64,000 bases of DNA, from contig JANFNE010000055.1 of the NCBI GenBank assembly GCA_024867545.1, forward strand, positions 1-64,000. Direction: 5' to 3'. Position numbers and translations under genes: made by a program. The stretch is from Phytopythium helicoides (Eukaryota > Oomycota > Peronosporomycetes > Pythiales > Pythiaceae). Shown piece by piece: positions 50,765 to 61,049 of the stretch (positions within the stretch are counted from its first letter, which is position 1; each line of letters begins with the position of its first letter). The notes under the pieces are model-generated. The model did not search any database, was not told where the DNA came from, and saw only the letters and a program-made list of their open reading frames with translations.

Positions 50765-52069
50765 TCGCTGGAAAAATGATCTCGAAGCCAGAGAGGCGCG
50801 TCTCGTCCGGCGTTGCATTGCTCTTTGAGAAGTGAACTAGTGGGGTCATGAAGAGGCGCCAGCGTAGCCAACTGACCCTATCAGAAGAGCTCACCTTGTC
50901 CAAGTCTAAATTTTGGGACAACCATTCGCATGGTCGATAGATTTATCTCCAAACTGCTGGACCTAGTGCGCATCGGTTGGTTCTTGCCATTGCATGAGAC
51001 TCGCTCGTTGACACATTTCCTGATTGTAGTTGTACTGTAGCTGATTGATAGATACCGCTTGGTTTTTAAGAGCCGCGAGGATCTTGAGTACCAAAGTGCA
51101 GAATGAAGCCGATCTATCTCGATTGGCGTGGTCTCGGGTGAATTGGCATCAAGATATGCCATCCCAATGCCTATGACTAATTGAAATGGACTCACTCTAC
51201 CTTCCTTTGATCGAGCTCTGACGCCTAGTAGCTCTTTCGATGTTCTACGACCATGTTTCTTCCACAACTGCATCATGATATAGCGAACGAATGCGTTTAG
51301 CGGACCATGGCGTCCTTTTCCATGAGTATTGACGAGAGAGGAGATGACGTTGATTGGGAAGCTGGTGGGTACTTTTTCGATTTGGTGGGCACATACTCAT
51401 ACGTAGTTCAATTTGTGGCGGCTCACCCGGTCTCGGTTCTATGGCGAAAGCAGGACCGGCGCAGTGTGTTAGCGAATCATCTTGAACTCGAAACTGCGAT
51501 CAAATCTTATGGAGATCAAGAAATTTGTGAAGAGTGGATGCAATGATCTGTATTGTTGTGCACGATCTTGGCATGCAGCACCAACAATGCGCCATAGCTG
51601 GCCGTCAATAGCGTTCCCACTGAAACAGGCACTCTCAACATATCTTCATGCATTGATCTGCTGTTCACCAGATTTGCCCTCAAAGTTTGTTCAGTGCATA
51701 ATTGTAATGAAGGTTGAGCAGAGCGCTTGAACATGCGATCTTACCTTGCCGATATCCAGATCGCTGCGCTCTGTGGCCTTGATATCATTTCAAATTATGG
51801 CTTTGGCAGCAGCGGCACCTGTGTTATCATCGCCTACGCCCAACACTTTTCGCAATGCTGTACATAATTACTCAATTGAGGCACTGTCCGAGTGCTCGCA
51901 GCCAATATGACTGGCCAGAGTATTCATTGTATACACATAGTTTCGGTGAGATCGTTCATGCAGTCACTCATGGCAAGTCCAAGCTTAAACTTTCTCGAAG
52001 GGATGATATCCGGTGCTGAATGGAGCGGAATGCACGTCATACCCTCTTCTTCGTTGCCATCTGCTGCCA
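50765..52069. other. No gene seen
   Basis: AT-richer spacer. A 79-codon frame at 51307-51546 and others have no family signature. Confidence 0.5.
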
Positions 52070-52507
52070 AAGTTCATTGGTTGCCTTAGCCGAAACATCG
52101 TAAACAGTAGCTCGTACAGAGCTCGATTTTGTGTTTCACACAGTGTCCTATCTAACACAACCTTGCTCACACACGATGACGGACACAATCCACTACAGTT
52201 ACAATGTACGGCACCTGCATTATAGACGTTGACAATGCTCAGTCAGTATATGTAATGGTCAACTGGATGGCTCTCGTCCACTCCAGTACCTAGCCCCCGC
52301 AATGCCCATGATAAATCTCTTGATGAGCTCCGCTAGAGCTGCTTGCTCTAGATGTGTAGGAATGCTGCACTCATGGGATTTGCTGCGGTGCAGGAGCGAT
52401 ATAGCGTTGTCATCTCAATCCGATATCGAAGAACCTCATGGAGTTTCAGCTGTTAGGCTGCCGGCGTACACCATCAGCAACGCGAGTCCGATCTTCATTG
52501 ACATCGG

Positions 52508-52525
52508 CTCACTTTTCAAATTGCC
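52508..52525 (+). promoter_or_regulatory. Inr/FPR-like motif of short form B
   Basis: CTCACTTTTCAAATTGCC, 31-48 bp before the ATG; the same motif and spacing as in the inverted partner. Confidence 0.65.
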
Positions 52526-52555
52526 TCCCAACAACCACATCTAGAATCAAGCCCC

Positions 52556-54076
52556 ATGCAGATCCAACGCCTCCTCATCATCGCCGCGGTTGGCTTCGCC
52601 ATGGCCTCGACGGCTGAGGCCAAGACCACTACGAAGAAGACGACCACCACAACAAAGAAGACACCAGCGACGACAACGAAGGCCCCAGCCGTGACTACGA
52701 AGGCTCCAGCCGTGACTACGGCGGCTCCAGTGGTGACCACTGCTGCTCCAGCGGTGACAACGAAGGCTCCGGCTGTGACCACTGCCGCTCCAGCGGTGAC
52801 AACAAAGACCCCAACGGCCACCACGAAGACCCCGTCAGCCACTACAAAGACCCCGACTGCAACCACGAAGACCCCGACGGCAACCACGAAGACCCCGACG
52901 GCAACCACGAAGACCCCGACGGCAACCACGAAGACCCCGACGGCAACCACGAAGACCCCGACGGCAACCACGAAGACCCCGTCGGCTACCACGAAGACCC
53001 CGACGGCAACCACGAAGACCCCGACGGCAACCACGAAGACCCCGTCGGCTACCACGAAAGCCCCAACAGCCACCACAAAGGCTCCGACAGCCACCACAAA
53101 GACACCAACTGCAACCCCGACAGCAACCCCGACCCCGACCCCGACTGCAACCACGAAGACTCCTAGCGTTGCTAACACCACAGCGTTGCCCACGCCCTCC
53201 CCAGTCACCACTGCTCCAAACACCACTTCTCTACCTACAACAACTGAGCCAGCGACGACTGAGCCGGTCACGACCATTCCTGCCACGACAGAACCAACTA
53301 CGACCGTCCCCGACTCTTCTGCTTCAGAAGCGACTGTGCCTGACACTCCTACTACAGAGCCTGATACGACCACCTCGGAGGCCACTGACATTGAGACTCC
53401 TACGACGGAGCCCGATACGACCACCTCGGAGGCTACCGACGTTGAGACTCCTACGACGGAGCCCGATACAACCACCTCGGAGGCCACTGACGTTGAGACT
53501 CCTACTACGGAGCCCGATACGACCACCTCGGAGGCTACTGATGCTGACACGACCACTTCGGAGGCCACCGACGTTGACACATCCGCGTCGGAAACGGCTG
53601 ATGCACCAGCCTCGGACTCTTCAGCTTCCGACGCAACTGAGCCCGACACGACTACTTCTGTCGACGCGTCTGCTTCGGCCACATCTGGCTCTGAAGATAC
53701 TGGTTCGGACGGAGCTGGGACTGTTGCCCCAGCAAATGACGCCACAGTAGAGCCAGTGTCGACCGCAAGCTCGGGCTCTTGCAGCTCGACCGTCACAGAG
53801 GTCGACATTGGTATCTCGGGAGAGGCTTCTGGGTCTGCTCTCAACGTCGTAGCATTTACTTCCAAGCCGTCAGGTGGCTCGGTCATCGCTGTTGAAAGCG
53901 GTGACTACGTGTACGTGTACGAGTTGGACAGCGCGGACCAGCTCGCATCGACGACTGAGTCGACAAAGGTTGCAGCAGCTGACTTTGCTGGCTTGTACGC
54001 CGATGACACCGGTTTTGTGGTGCTGTCGACGGGCAGTGGCTCGACGCTGCAGGTCACTCGCTTTAGCGGCTGCTGA
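52556..54076 (+). CDS. Secreted mucin-like protein with excised propeller (short form B)
   Basis: 506 residues and paralogous to short form A throughout, with the same signal peptide and the same in-frame junction FVVLSTGSGSTLQVTRFSGC. The extra length comes from an expanded 7-residue TTKTPTA array in the stalk and extra TTTSEATDVETPTTEPD-type units. The start of the Thr/Lys region (KTTTKKTTTTTKKT) follows directly after the signal peptide. No GPI signal. Likely an extended glycosylated surface or matrix protein carrying a small C-terminal domain. Intact. Confidence 0.87.
   Translation: MQIQRLLIIAAVGFAMASTAEAKTTTKKTTTTTKKTPATTTKAPAVTTKAPAVTTAAPVVTTAAPAVTTKAPAVTTAAPAVTTKTPTATTKTPSATTKTPTATTKTPTATTKTPTATTKTPTATTKTPTATTKTPTATTKTPSATTKTPTATTKTPTATTKTPSATTKAPTATTKAPTATTKTPTATPTATPTPTPTATTKTPSVANTTALPTPSPVTTAPNTTSLPTTTEPATTEPVTTIPATTEPTTTVPDSSASEATVPDTPTTEPDTTTSEATDIETPTTEPDTTTSEATDVETPTTEPDTTTSEATDVETPTTEPDTTTSEATDADTTTSEATDVDTSASETADAPASDSSASDATEPDTTTSVDASASATSGSEDTGSDGAGTVAPANDATVEPVSTASSGSCSSTVTEVDIGISGEASGSALNVVAFTSKPSGGSVIAVESGDYVYVYELDSADQLASTTESTKVAAADFAGLYADDTGFVVLSTGSGSTLQVTRFSGC
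52800..53114 (+). repeat. 21-bp minisatellite in stalk (about 15 units)
   Basis: Units such as ACGAAGACCCCGACGGCAAC recur in frame, encoding TKTPTAT with Ser and Ala variants at fixed positions. Several central units are identical at the DNA level, a sign of recent expansion. The paralogue at 43491 has two. Confidence 0.92.
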
Positions 54077-54187
54077 TGTGGATGGATCTGGTGATCCCCT
54101 GTGTGTCAATTTAGATGTAAAGAGTTGTGTGTAGTTACTACTGAAGTAGATTTGCTTGAATTGAGAATGCATTTCTCCAACGCTGCT

Positions 54188-54572
54188 GAACGAGCTGACA
54201 GGGAACATGTTTTTCAAATATTTGACATTGGGAGACTGGTCTTGGGTGGGCCAAAGTCGTGACGACGAAGAACACAGCTGTAGTACTGTATGGCTCAATA
54301 CGACTTTCTTGGAGAGATGCACATCTGTGCTAAACTTTCTCGCCTGCTTAATGCAGGATCAACACGAAAAATTGAGTCATCATTTCAACAAAGCAGGAAA
54401 AGAGGATAGTTGGTTTAGCTGAGAATTTCGCTTACATATAGAAGCAACTTCTACACGAAGTTAGCCCCCAGCCCTCTGCTCTGTCCCTCAAACTATCTAA
54501 ATGAAGAAATGATGTTTACCGGCTAAGGGTAACGCAACCCTATCCGGATTCGGACGGGTCTGTGCTGATTGT
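54188..54572. other. Intergenic, no gene seen
   Basis: Convergent 3' flanks; nothing recognisable. Confidence 0.55.
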
Positions 54573-55253
54573 CTACCACAGCACCAAAGCAGCTCCAAAC
54601 GCTGCCATGACCGCACCGTGTACTCCCTTCGATCCCGACGAAGGAGATCCCGTCGAGCTAGTACCACCCAATGTCGAGTAGCACGCTGTCGCCAGATTCA
54701 ATGCAATTTGGTCGTAGTTATTACCATCCGCATACACACAGTTCGGGAGGTTGCTGTAAAGCGTGCTATAGGTGTTGTAGCAATAGCTGGTACACGCTGA
54801 AGTATCACAGCCTGCGGTGTTGTAGGAGTTCCAGATGGAATAAGTGGAGCTCATCTCGGAGTCGGAGCAAGTGGCACCGCCAGTAGTATCGGTCGTGGTG
54901 TCACCAGTGGTGTCACCAGTGGTGTCTGTTGTAGTGTCGGTCGTGTCGGTTGTCGTAGTACCCATCGACGAATAGCACGCTGTGACCAGAGTCGACGCAA
55001 GTTCGTAGTAGTTAGTGTTATCCGAGTAGACACAGTCCGGCAGGGAATAGTAGAGGTTGCTGTAGGCAGCGTAACAATCACTGGTGCAAGCATTCGGATC
55101 ACACCCGGCAGTGCTGTAGGAGATGAGAGCGTTATTGGTGTCGCTTGTTTCGGAGTCTGTGCAGTAGTAGTTGCTGAAAGCGTCAACTCGAACATGGGTA
55201 TGGAACATCGCTTGGAAGAGTAAGACAGCGGGCAAGAGAGAAATCGGCTTCAT
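54573..55253 (-). CDS. Secreted GPI-type protein with two six-Cys modules
   Basis: 226 residues: a signal peptide (MKPISLLPAVLLFQAMFHTH), then two modules of the shorter form C-x19-C-x4-C-x3-C-x13-C-x18-C (SLPDCVYSDNTNYYEL; NLPNCVYADGNNYDQI). A Thr/Asp linker of TTDTTGDTT-type repeats joins them. The end HGAVMAAFGAALVLW after a Ser/Gly run looks like a GPI signal. Intact. The signal peptide resembles that of the truncated gene at 42769. Confidence 0.87.
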   Translation of the reverse strand: MKPISLLPAVLLFQAMFHTHVRVDAFSNYYCTDSETSDTNNALISYSTAGCDPNACTSDCYAAYSNLYYSLPDCVYSDNTNYYELASTLVTACYSSMGTTTTDTTDTTTDTTGDTTGDTTTDTTGGATCSDSEMSSTYSIWNSYNTAGCDTSACTSYCYNTYSTLYSNLPNCVYADGNNYDQIALNLATACYSTLGGTSSTGSPSSGSKGVHGAVMAAFGAALVLW

Positions 55254-55302
55254 GGATCAACTTGGAGGAGCAGGTATGCTGAAGTGCTTGCGAGGAGGCT
55301 GC

Positions 55303-55319
55303 GAGAAGTAGGAATGAGC
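55303..55319 (-). promoter_or_regulatory. Inr-like motif of the 55253 gene
   Basis: On the minus strand it reads GCTCATTCCTACTTCTC, 50-66 bp before the ATG, matching the oomycete GCTCATTY initiator core. Confidence 0.6.
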
Positions 55320-55859
55320 TTGAAAGAATGCTGTCTGAGAGCAATAATTATAGGAAACGCTCCTTGACCCCAAAGCAACTAACGTCCTCTCCTATATTAT
55401 GCTGGAGGCAAGTTGTACGGCTACCAAAAATAACACGAGCTGCGCTAGCCATGCAAGCATCTTGTCATGACATTGTTCTGTTCAGTCTCGCAGAAGGAGT
55501 CAAATCGGGTGGATAAGATCGCGAAACGCTGGACTTTCAAAAACGATTCAAGAAATAGATGGAGGCTGAGCTATCAAGTGGGGTTAGTCTATGTTTTCTG
55601 TATCACGCTGGCGGAGCTGTAAAATAATCTGCGGTGCCAGAAGTGATTGCTAGTACTGGAGTATTGCCAAAACCTATTGTTAGAGAAACTCGTTGGTCCC
55701 GGTGATACTTCGGTTTCTTCCTCTTTCTACCAGCTCTGGGGTCGTCGAGCGCGCTTCGGCAATGCCGATCTTGTGAAGCGCACTTTGATGGCAGTGACTA
55801 TCGTGTTTAGCCTGGTGAGGACCAGCGCGTTCTCCTCGGATAGCATGTATTGTGCTAGA
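55320..55859. other. No gene seen
   Basis: Intergenic; frames lack signals. The plus frame from 55647 leads into the propeller remnant. Confidence 0.5.
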
Positions 55860-55943
55860 CTGTTGGCTGGTGGTTCCGTATTCGTTATGCTCGCGGCAGC
55901 CAGTGGGTCGACGCTACAGGTAACACGTACCAGTACCAGCTAA
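55860..55943 (+). pseudogene. Remnant of propeller short-form 3' end
   Basis: The frame encodes AAASGSTLQVTRTSTS then a stop, closely resembling STGSGSTLQVTRFSGC at the ends of the 43491 and 52556 genes. GGTSVFVML-like residues before it align weakly with GLYADDTGFVVL. The final RFSGC is altered and no upstream gene body remains. Confidence 0.55.
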
Positions 55944-56182
55944 GGTGGATGACGTTGGCAAGCAACAATGGATGATATCCTCAAGGTTGTGCAGTAGCTT
56001 CATCAAGGGATCCAACTGAAATTCATTGCGAGATTACCAATTGTAGCCTAGCATTCTGATTGCGCACTGAGTGCGCGAGTCTCTGCTCAGGGTGGCAACA
56101 TACAATGCTGAGAAGAAACGTGCAGTGTGAACAGCCATACTGTGACCTGTGCTGCGTGTGTTGGCACCCAACCACAGTACTG

Positions 56183-56660
56183 CTGTAGCTGCAAGAGCCA
56201 TCGCTACCCCAATACGTATACCTTCGTGTTTCGACAGTGACGATCCTGAAGTTGCTGCTTGCTTTGTAGACACGGGGCTGGTGTTGTCATTGAGTGACGT
56301 GGTATCATCGGTCGTGGTATCATCGGTTGTAGAATCATCGGTTGCGGTATCATCGCCAGGCGACGACGTCGTATCATCAAACGAGGTGTCCTCCCCCACC
56401 GACGTGGTATCATCGACCGCAGAACCGTCGGTTGTGTTACCTAGCGTCTCGCAGCACGCTGATTCCAAAGCTGCCGCGTTTTCACAGTAGCTGGTGCCCT
56501 CAGAATAAATTCAATGGGAAGGTCAAAGTAGAGATTATAGAAGTCGTCGTAGCATTCGCTGGTGCACGCAGAAATGTCACAACTGGAGATATCGTGCGAG
56601 AACAACGCATTATCCGTGGCGATAATCTCGGAATCCGTGCAGTCCGCAATAACACCACAA
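56183..56660 (-). pseudogene. Broken six-Cys module gene with GPI-like tail
   Basis: Reading leftwards, VIADCTDSEIIATDNALFSH, CDISACTSEC and YDDFYNLYFDLP form the first four cysteines of a module. Then the frame shifts near 56500: LPIEF replaces LPDC, and YSEGTSYCENAAALESACC resumes in another frame. The stalk TTDDSTTDDTTTDDTT and hydrophobic GVAMALAATAVLWLG follow, and the frame then reads through to 56034. Upstream, the frame meets a stop before any signal peptide. The shift, the lost cysteine and the missing start mark it as a pseudogene. Confidence 0.75.
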
Positions 56661-57638
56661 AGTCACTGACGAAGCATTCGCTCACTGCCATCACATCGAG
56701 TCATTACCGCGCCGTCACCGCCACGTCAGCACCCTGCTACACTACAGTAGCGTCTCCTCTTCCACTACTAGCAGCAGCAGCACCCGCTCCGCCCTCTTCA
56801 CCGCATCTGTAGCGGTCATGACCACTGACACGATCACAGGTCAGACATCTTCACCCTACCGGCAACACCTCCTACTCTGTCAACAGCTCACCGCTAAAGT
56901 TTTTCTCGCACGTCGCTTTCGGCCGCGCGGCCGCCTCAATGCCTCCCGCATCGCTGTCTTCGATCAATAGGAGTTCACGTCCTCCTCCGAGAGTACGTCC
57001 AAACCGAGGCCTCCGGCGCTCTGCGAGTCGCCCAAACCCAGCAGCACGGCCTCTCCATCACCATCATCGACATCTCACATCCGCCACGCATCCACCACCG
57101 ACTCAGCACCTGCGCTCACCTCAATCACCACCTGCATGCCAGCATGGCATCGATGCCGAGGTATACCATGCAGATACGTATACTAGATCAGCAGTATAGT
57201 ATACGCACCAAAAATAGTAGTGCATTTCGACCTATAACGGTTCAATAGTGCATCATTTAATACAGACTATAAGTGCTAGATAGATAATGCAGGTCTGCAC
57301 TATCCATACTAAACTCAAGTATATGTATGAGGCAGTTTATTCTCTGTACACTTAGATTAGTTAGTACTGATAGCCAATCGTTTGTTTGTGTGAAGTGCCT
57401 CATGGTGAGCCGGCACGATTTGCTGTTTGAACGTGAGTCAGGCCATCATCCAACAGCCGAAATTCAGCAACGGGCATGGTATCAGCACGCCCACAAGACT
57501 CTAAGCCGCATGGCCCAGCAACATGAGACTGTCCCTGGTTCAATGATGACGGTGGCTCTATGGCTCTGTGGCGAGCGTGCCATACTCATCGCCAGCTCGA
57601 CAAGACGACACCACGGGTCTCGGTCTCCGCATAGCTCG
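56661..57638. other. No gene seen
   Basis: Ser/Pro/His-type low-complexity frames and an AT-rich stretch (57150-57330); no supportable gene. Confidence 0.5.
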
Positions 57639-57656
57639 TCTCACTTTTCCAGTCGC
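57639..57656 (+). promoter_or_regulatory. Inr-like motif of the 57683 gene
   Basis: CTCACTTTTCCAGTCGCTTC sits about 27-44 bp before the ATG and shares CTCACTTTTC with the paralogues. Confidence 0.5.
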
Positions 57657-57682
57657 TTCGGACAGCACAACTCTCCACAATC

Positions 57683-59204
57683 ATGCGGATCCAGCGTCTC
57701 CTGCTCGTGGCAGCCTTCGGCTTCGCGGCAATCTCATCCGCCTCGGCCAAGACCAAGAAGACCAAGGCCCCAAAAACGAAGGCTCCTAGCACGACCGCTC
57801 CTGCCACGACCGCTCCTGCCGCGGCATCTCCACTCGGAACGGTTGCACCAGCCATCGAAGCTACGACTGCTCCAACAACCACCAAGCCGGCTACGACTTC
57901 GTCCAACTCGACTTCAACTACTGCCACAGCGACGTCCACCACAACGTCCACCAGCTCTGGCACATGCAGCAAGCCCACCGTCACCATCACCGAGGTCGAC
58001 ATCGGCGTCTCCTACGAGGCGTCAGAGGACGAGGCCACACTCAAGGTCGTCGCCTATCGCCGCTAAGCCCTCCGGAGGATCTCTCGTTGCCGTCCAGAGC
58101 GGAGACTTCGTCTACGTGTATCAGCTCGACAGTTCGGACAAATTGGTGTCGAAGAGCGCGGTGGCCAAGGTACCGGCAGTCGACTTCGCTGACCTGTACG
58201 CGGATGACAAGGGGTTCGTGCTGCTTGCCACGCGCGACGCCGAGGGAGGAGGCACCCTCAACTGCGGTAACCCGTCCAACCTGTGCTCGGCGCCGTCGGA
58301 CGCCGTGCCGTGCTACGACATGTACCTCATCCGGTATGACGCGGCGACCGAGTCGTGGGCCACGAAGCTGACGTCGTCGAGCGCGAGCCTGCCGCCGTAC
58401 TCGACGTCGGCTACGGGTAATGAGGTGTACATGATCTGGTGGTACGCGCACCACGGCCGCATCGCGTTCGATGGCACGAACTGGGCGTCGTACTTTGGCT
58501 GCGCGCTCTCGGTGTCCCAGGATTCGTGCATCAACATCCATCAGGGTGACCGCATGAAGGTGGTGAGTCCCACGGGTTCGGTGCTGTCGGACCACAACTC
58601 GTTCGACTGGGGTTGCTCGCACTCTGGTTACGAGCGCATCACGTACGACAACCGCTCCAAATCATTCGCCACGATCTGTAAGACGGACAGCAACAACCGC
58701 ATCATGCCGCCGAACAACTGGGACGTGACGATCTATCCTGTGGATCTGGCTGCGTCGAACCTTGGTGACATTGTGATGGACGGCAGCTCGAGCGGTGGTG
58801 GCTACTGGGCCACGGTGAGCAACAGCAACTCGGCCAACGCGGCTGTGCACCTCATCCACTTCACGCTGTCTGCGAAGGCAGACAAGGACATTACACTGAA
58901 GGGTGGCAAGGCTAACGAGCGTGCGCCGCACCTAGCTCGTATCGGCTCTAGCAGTATGCTGGCCATGTGGGAGGGTAGTAGTGCGAGTGGTGACCTGGTG
59001 GAGGGCTCGTCGGACCGTACGATCTTCATCCAGACGCTGGACGCGACCACGGGCAAGGCCATCAGCGATGTGATCACGGTGAGCTCAAGTGTTGTTGGCA
59101 ATCGTTACCAGGCGTTGAAGACGTACCCGGACGGCAGTGTGGCGTACTTGAGCAAGGGCAAGACGGCTACATCGCTGCAGGTGGTGCGCTTCAGCGGATG
59201 CTGA
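57683..59204 (+). pseudogene. Propeller-family secreted protein, one-base frameshift
   Basis: A signal peptide (MRIQRLLLVAAFGFAAISSA), a Lys/Thr/Pro stalk of about 75 residues, then CSKPTVTITEVDIGVSYEAS. The frame ends at 58062 after LKVVAYRR. Removing the extra T near 58055 restores the family sequence (VVAIAAKPSGGSLVAV), which continues uninterrupted to KTATSLQVVRFSGC at 59204. The propeller domain is otherwise about 95% like that of the 46487 gene. A real recent loss and an assembly error are both possible. Confidence 0.82.
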
Positions 59205-59371
59205 GTTGTTGGCTGAAGTTGTTGGGAGTGCAGTGGATGTTCTTTGATGTGATCTCAAAAGAAATAGAGTACAGTGGTTGCTTGTACGCGTGCACTGTTC
59301 TGGTTGAAGCTCAAATCAACTACAACAAAATGTACAATCACTTGTGACGACGTGGATGCTAGCGCCTATCG

Positions 59372-60021
59372 CTAGTTCGGAGTGCTCTTGCTCACTTTCT
59401 TTGACTCGTCAGTTGCATCTGTTGAGTCATCGTCAACCATATCACAGTAGCCGAGCCACTCAGCAATGTCGGCAAAATAGTTGATGCTGTCGGAGTAGGT
59501 GCAATCGGGAAGAATCTCGTACAAAGTTGTCAAGTCACTCAAGCACTCACTAGTGCACGTCGTGGTGTCCACGCATGCGCCTGCGAGGTAGACTTCCAAG
59601 GCTTCATCGGTTAGTTTCTCTTGGTCAGATGTGCATGCACCGTGGTCGATGGAGCTGCTTCCGGAGACGCCTCCTTCTCCGCCATTACCTCTGTTGCCAG
59701 TCGAAGCGCTACATTTCTCCAGCAGCTTCGCCATCAATTCTGAGTAATTGGATCCATCCGCAGAAACGCAGTCCGGCATGTAGAGGTAAAGATTGGTGAT
59801 GGCTTCCAGACAGTCGCTAGAGCACTGGTCGATCTCACATGACGACGTATCGTACTCGCCATTGTAGTACTCAATGTCGTCTTCTGAGAAGGAGTGCACT
59901 GTTCCGAGTTGAATTGTTGCTCACCACGGACTCGAAGATTCAAAGCCATCGATGCAGTAGACAATAAGCTCGTTGCCACTGCAGCTGCGAGAGAGTAACG
60001 AAGCAAAGCCGATAAACTCAT
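59372..60021 (-). pseudogene. Two-module six-Cys gene, one frameshift
   Basis: The ATG at 60021 opens a signal peptide (MSLSALLRYSLAAAVATSLL) and reaches the first cysteine (SEQCTPSQ). A two-base excess (or one missing base) near 59888-59900 then shifts the frame. The second frame continues EDDIEYYNGEYDTSSC and both modules: YMPDCVSADGSNY and ILPDCTYSDSINY. It ends KKVSKSTPN with no GPI signal. Modules use the shorter first interval. If the shift is an assembly error, this is a working gene. Confidence 0.75.
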
Positions 60022-60290
60022 CGAAGGCCCAGTTGATTGGGATTGCTACGACGAGGGAAAAACTGAAATCAAGCCGACCAGCCGACTCAAAGATCCTGCA
60101 TGAAGCGTCCCGGGCGTGAATCTGGCGACAGAGTGTACGAAAGATCGCTGATTTGGCGACTGGAGGAGAAGTCGCTGGAGCCATCTCTGTGAAGGATCTT
60201 TCATGGCTGCTAGCATGTAGAGACTCGTTCAAATTCATATATTGACAGAGAGGTTCAACTGCGTTGGGTGAGTTGGGGAGCGCGTCCAGC
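60022..60290. other. Short intergenic region
   Basis: Spacer between two minus-strand module genes; nothing recognisable. Confidence 0.5.
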
Positions 60291-61007
60291 CTACTTGCGC
60301 CACTTGGGGGAATGGCGGCTCTTCTTGTGCTTGTCCTCTGAGTCGTCGTAGCTGTCCGAGTCTTCGTCGTAGCTGTCATAGCTGTCATAGCTGTCCGAGG
60401 AATCGTCCGACGCGTAGACTCCGCTGCCTGCAACGCAGTCGTTGTACCAGTAGTCTACCTCGGCCAGGTAGTTGAGGCCGTCCGAGTACTTGCAGTTGGG
60501 CAGGTAGACGTAGAAGTTGTCGAGATCGGTGAGGCACTCGTCCGAGCAGGCTGACTCTTCGGAGCATGCGCCGGTGTCGTACGTCAGGAACACGTCGTCG
60601 GTCTCACTCTCCTCCTCCGCCGTGCAATCGATGGCGCTGTAGCCTCCATCACCGCCGCTGCTGCTGCCGTACGCACACTGCTCGAGCCACAGGGCCGTGA
60701 TCTCGGTGTAGTTGATGTCGTCACCGTCGGCGCAGTCCGGGAGCGCAATGTAGAGCGCCGTGATGGAGTCGATGCACTCGCTGGAGCACGGGTCCACGTC
60801 GCAATCGTCGGCGTAGAGCTCCTCCGAGTAGTTGACGATATCTTCCTCCTGGGCGTCCGTGCAGGTCTCGGTGCTGTACTCGCCCTTGGCGTGGAGGCTG
60901 CCCAGCTCCTTGGCGTGATGGTGCAGTTGGGCTCGATTGGCGTCAGCCACGGCCACGACGGCCGCGAGAGCTGCGAACGAGCAGAGCTGGCGCATGGAGA
61001 GAGCCAT
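60291..61007 (-). CDS. Secreted protein with two six-Cys modules and acidic/basic tail
   Basis: Start at the ATG at 61007 (MALSMRQLCSFAALAAVVAV), giving 238 residues. Modules: C-x19-C-x4-C-x3-C-x13-C-x18-C (ALPDCADGDDINY), then a variant with x5 in the second interval (CSEESAC; LPNCKYSDGLNY). The C-terminus is unusual, with DSSDSYDSYDSYDEDSDSYD repeats ending in a basic DKHKKSRHSPKWRK and no GPI signal. The protein is probably released or held by charge. Intact. Confidence 0.87.
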   Translation of the reverse strand: MALSMRQLCSFAALAAVVAVADANRAQLHHHAKELGSLHAKGEYSTETCTDAQEEDIVNYSEELYADDCDVDPCSSECIDSITALYIALPDCADGDDINYTEITALWLEQCAYGSSSGGDGGYSAIDCTAEEESETDDVFLTYDTGACSEESACSDECLTDLDNFYVYLPNCKYSDGLNYLAEVDYWYNDCVAGSGVYASDDSSDSYDSYDSYDEDSDSYDDSEDKHKKSRHSPKWRK

Positions 61008-61049
61008 GAGGAGCTGGTGGAGATGGACCGAGGAGCTCGCAACTGCAGC

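Larger units (their letters stand above)
52070..54187 (-). repeat. Inverted duplication, right arm
   Basis: Mirror of 43381-45117: GTTTCACACAGTGTCCTATC (near 52132), CTAGCCCCCGCAATGCCCAT (near 52291), the promoter and gene at 52556, and the 3' end GCATTTCTCCAACGCTGCT at 54187 all have reverse-complement partners. It is longer than the left arm mainly through stalk repeats. Confidence 0.85.

Noticed and set aside
52800..53114. CRISPR-like array
   Set aside because: The repeats are contiguous, in frame and encode a Thr/Pro stalk, without spacers. It is a minisatellite.
57327..57682. N-terminal extension of the propeller frame at 57683
   Set aside because: It is out of frame with the signal peptide at 57683 and resembles intergenic sequence.
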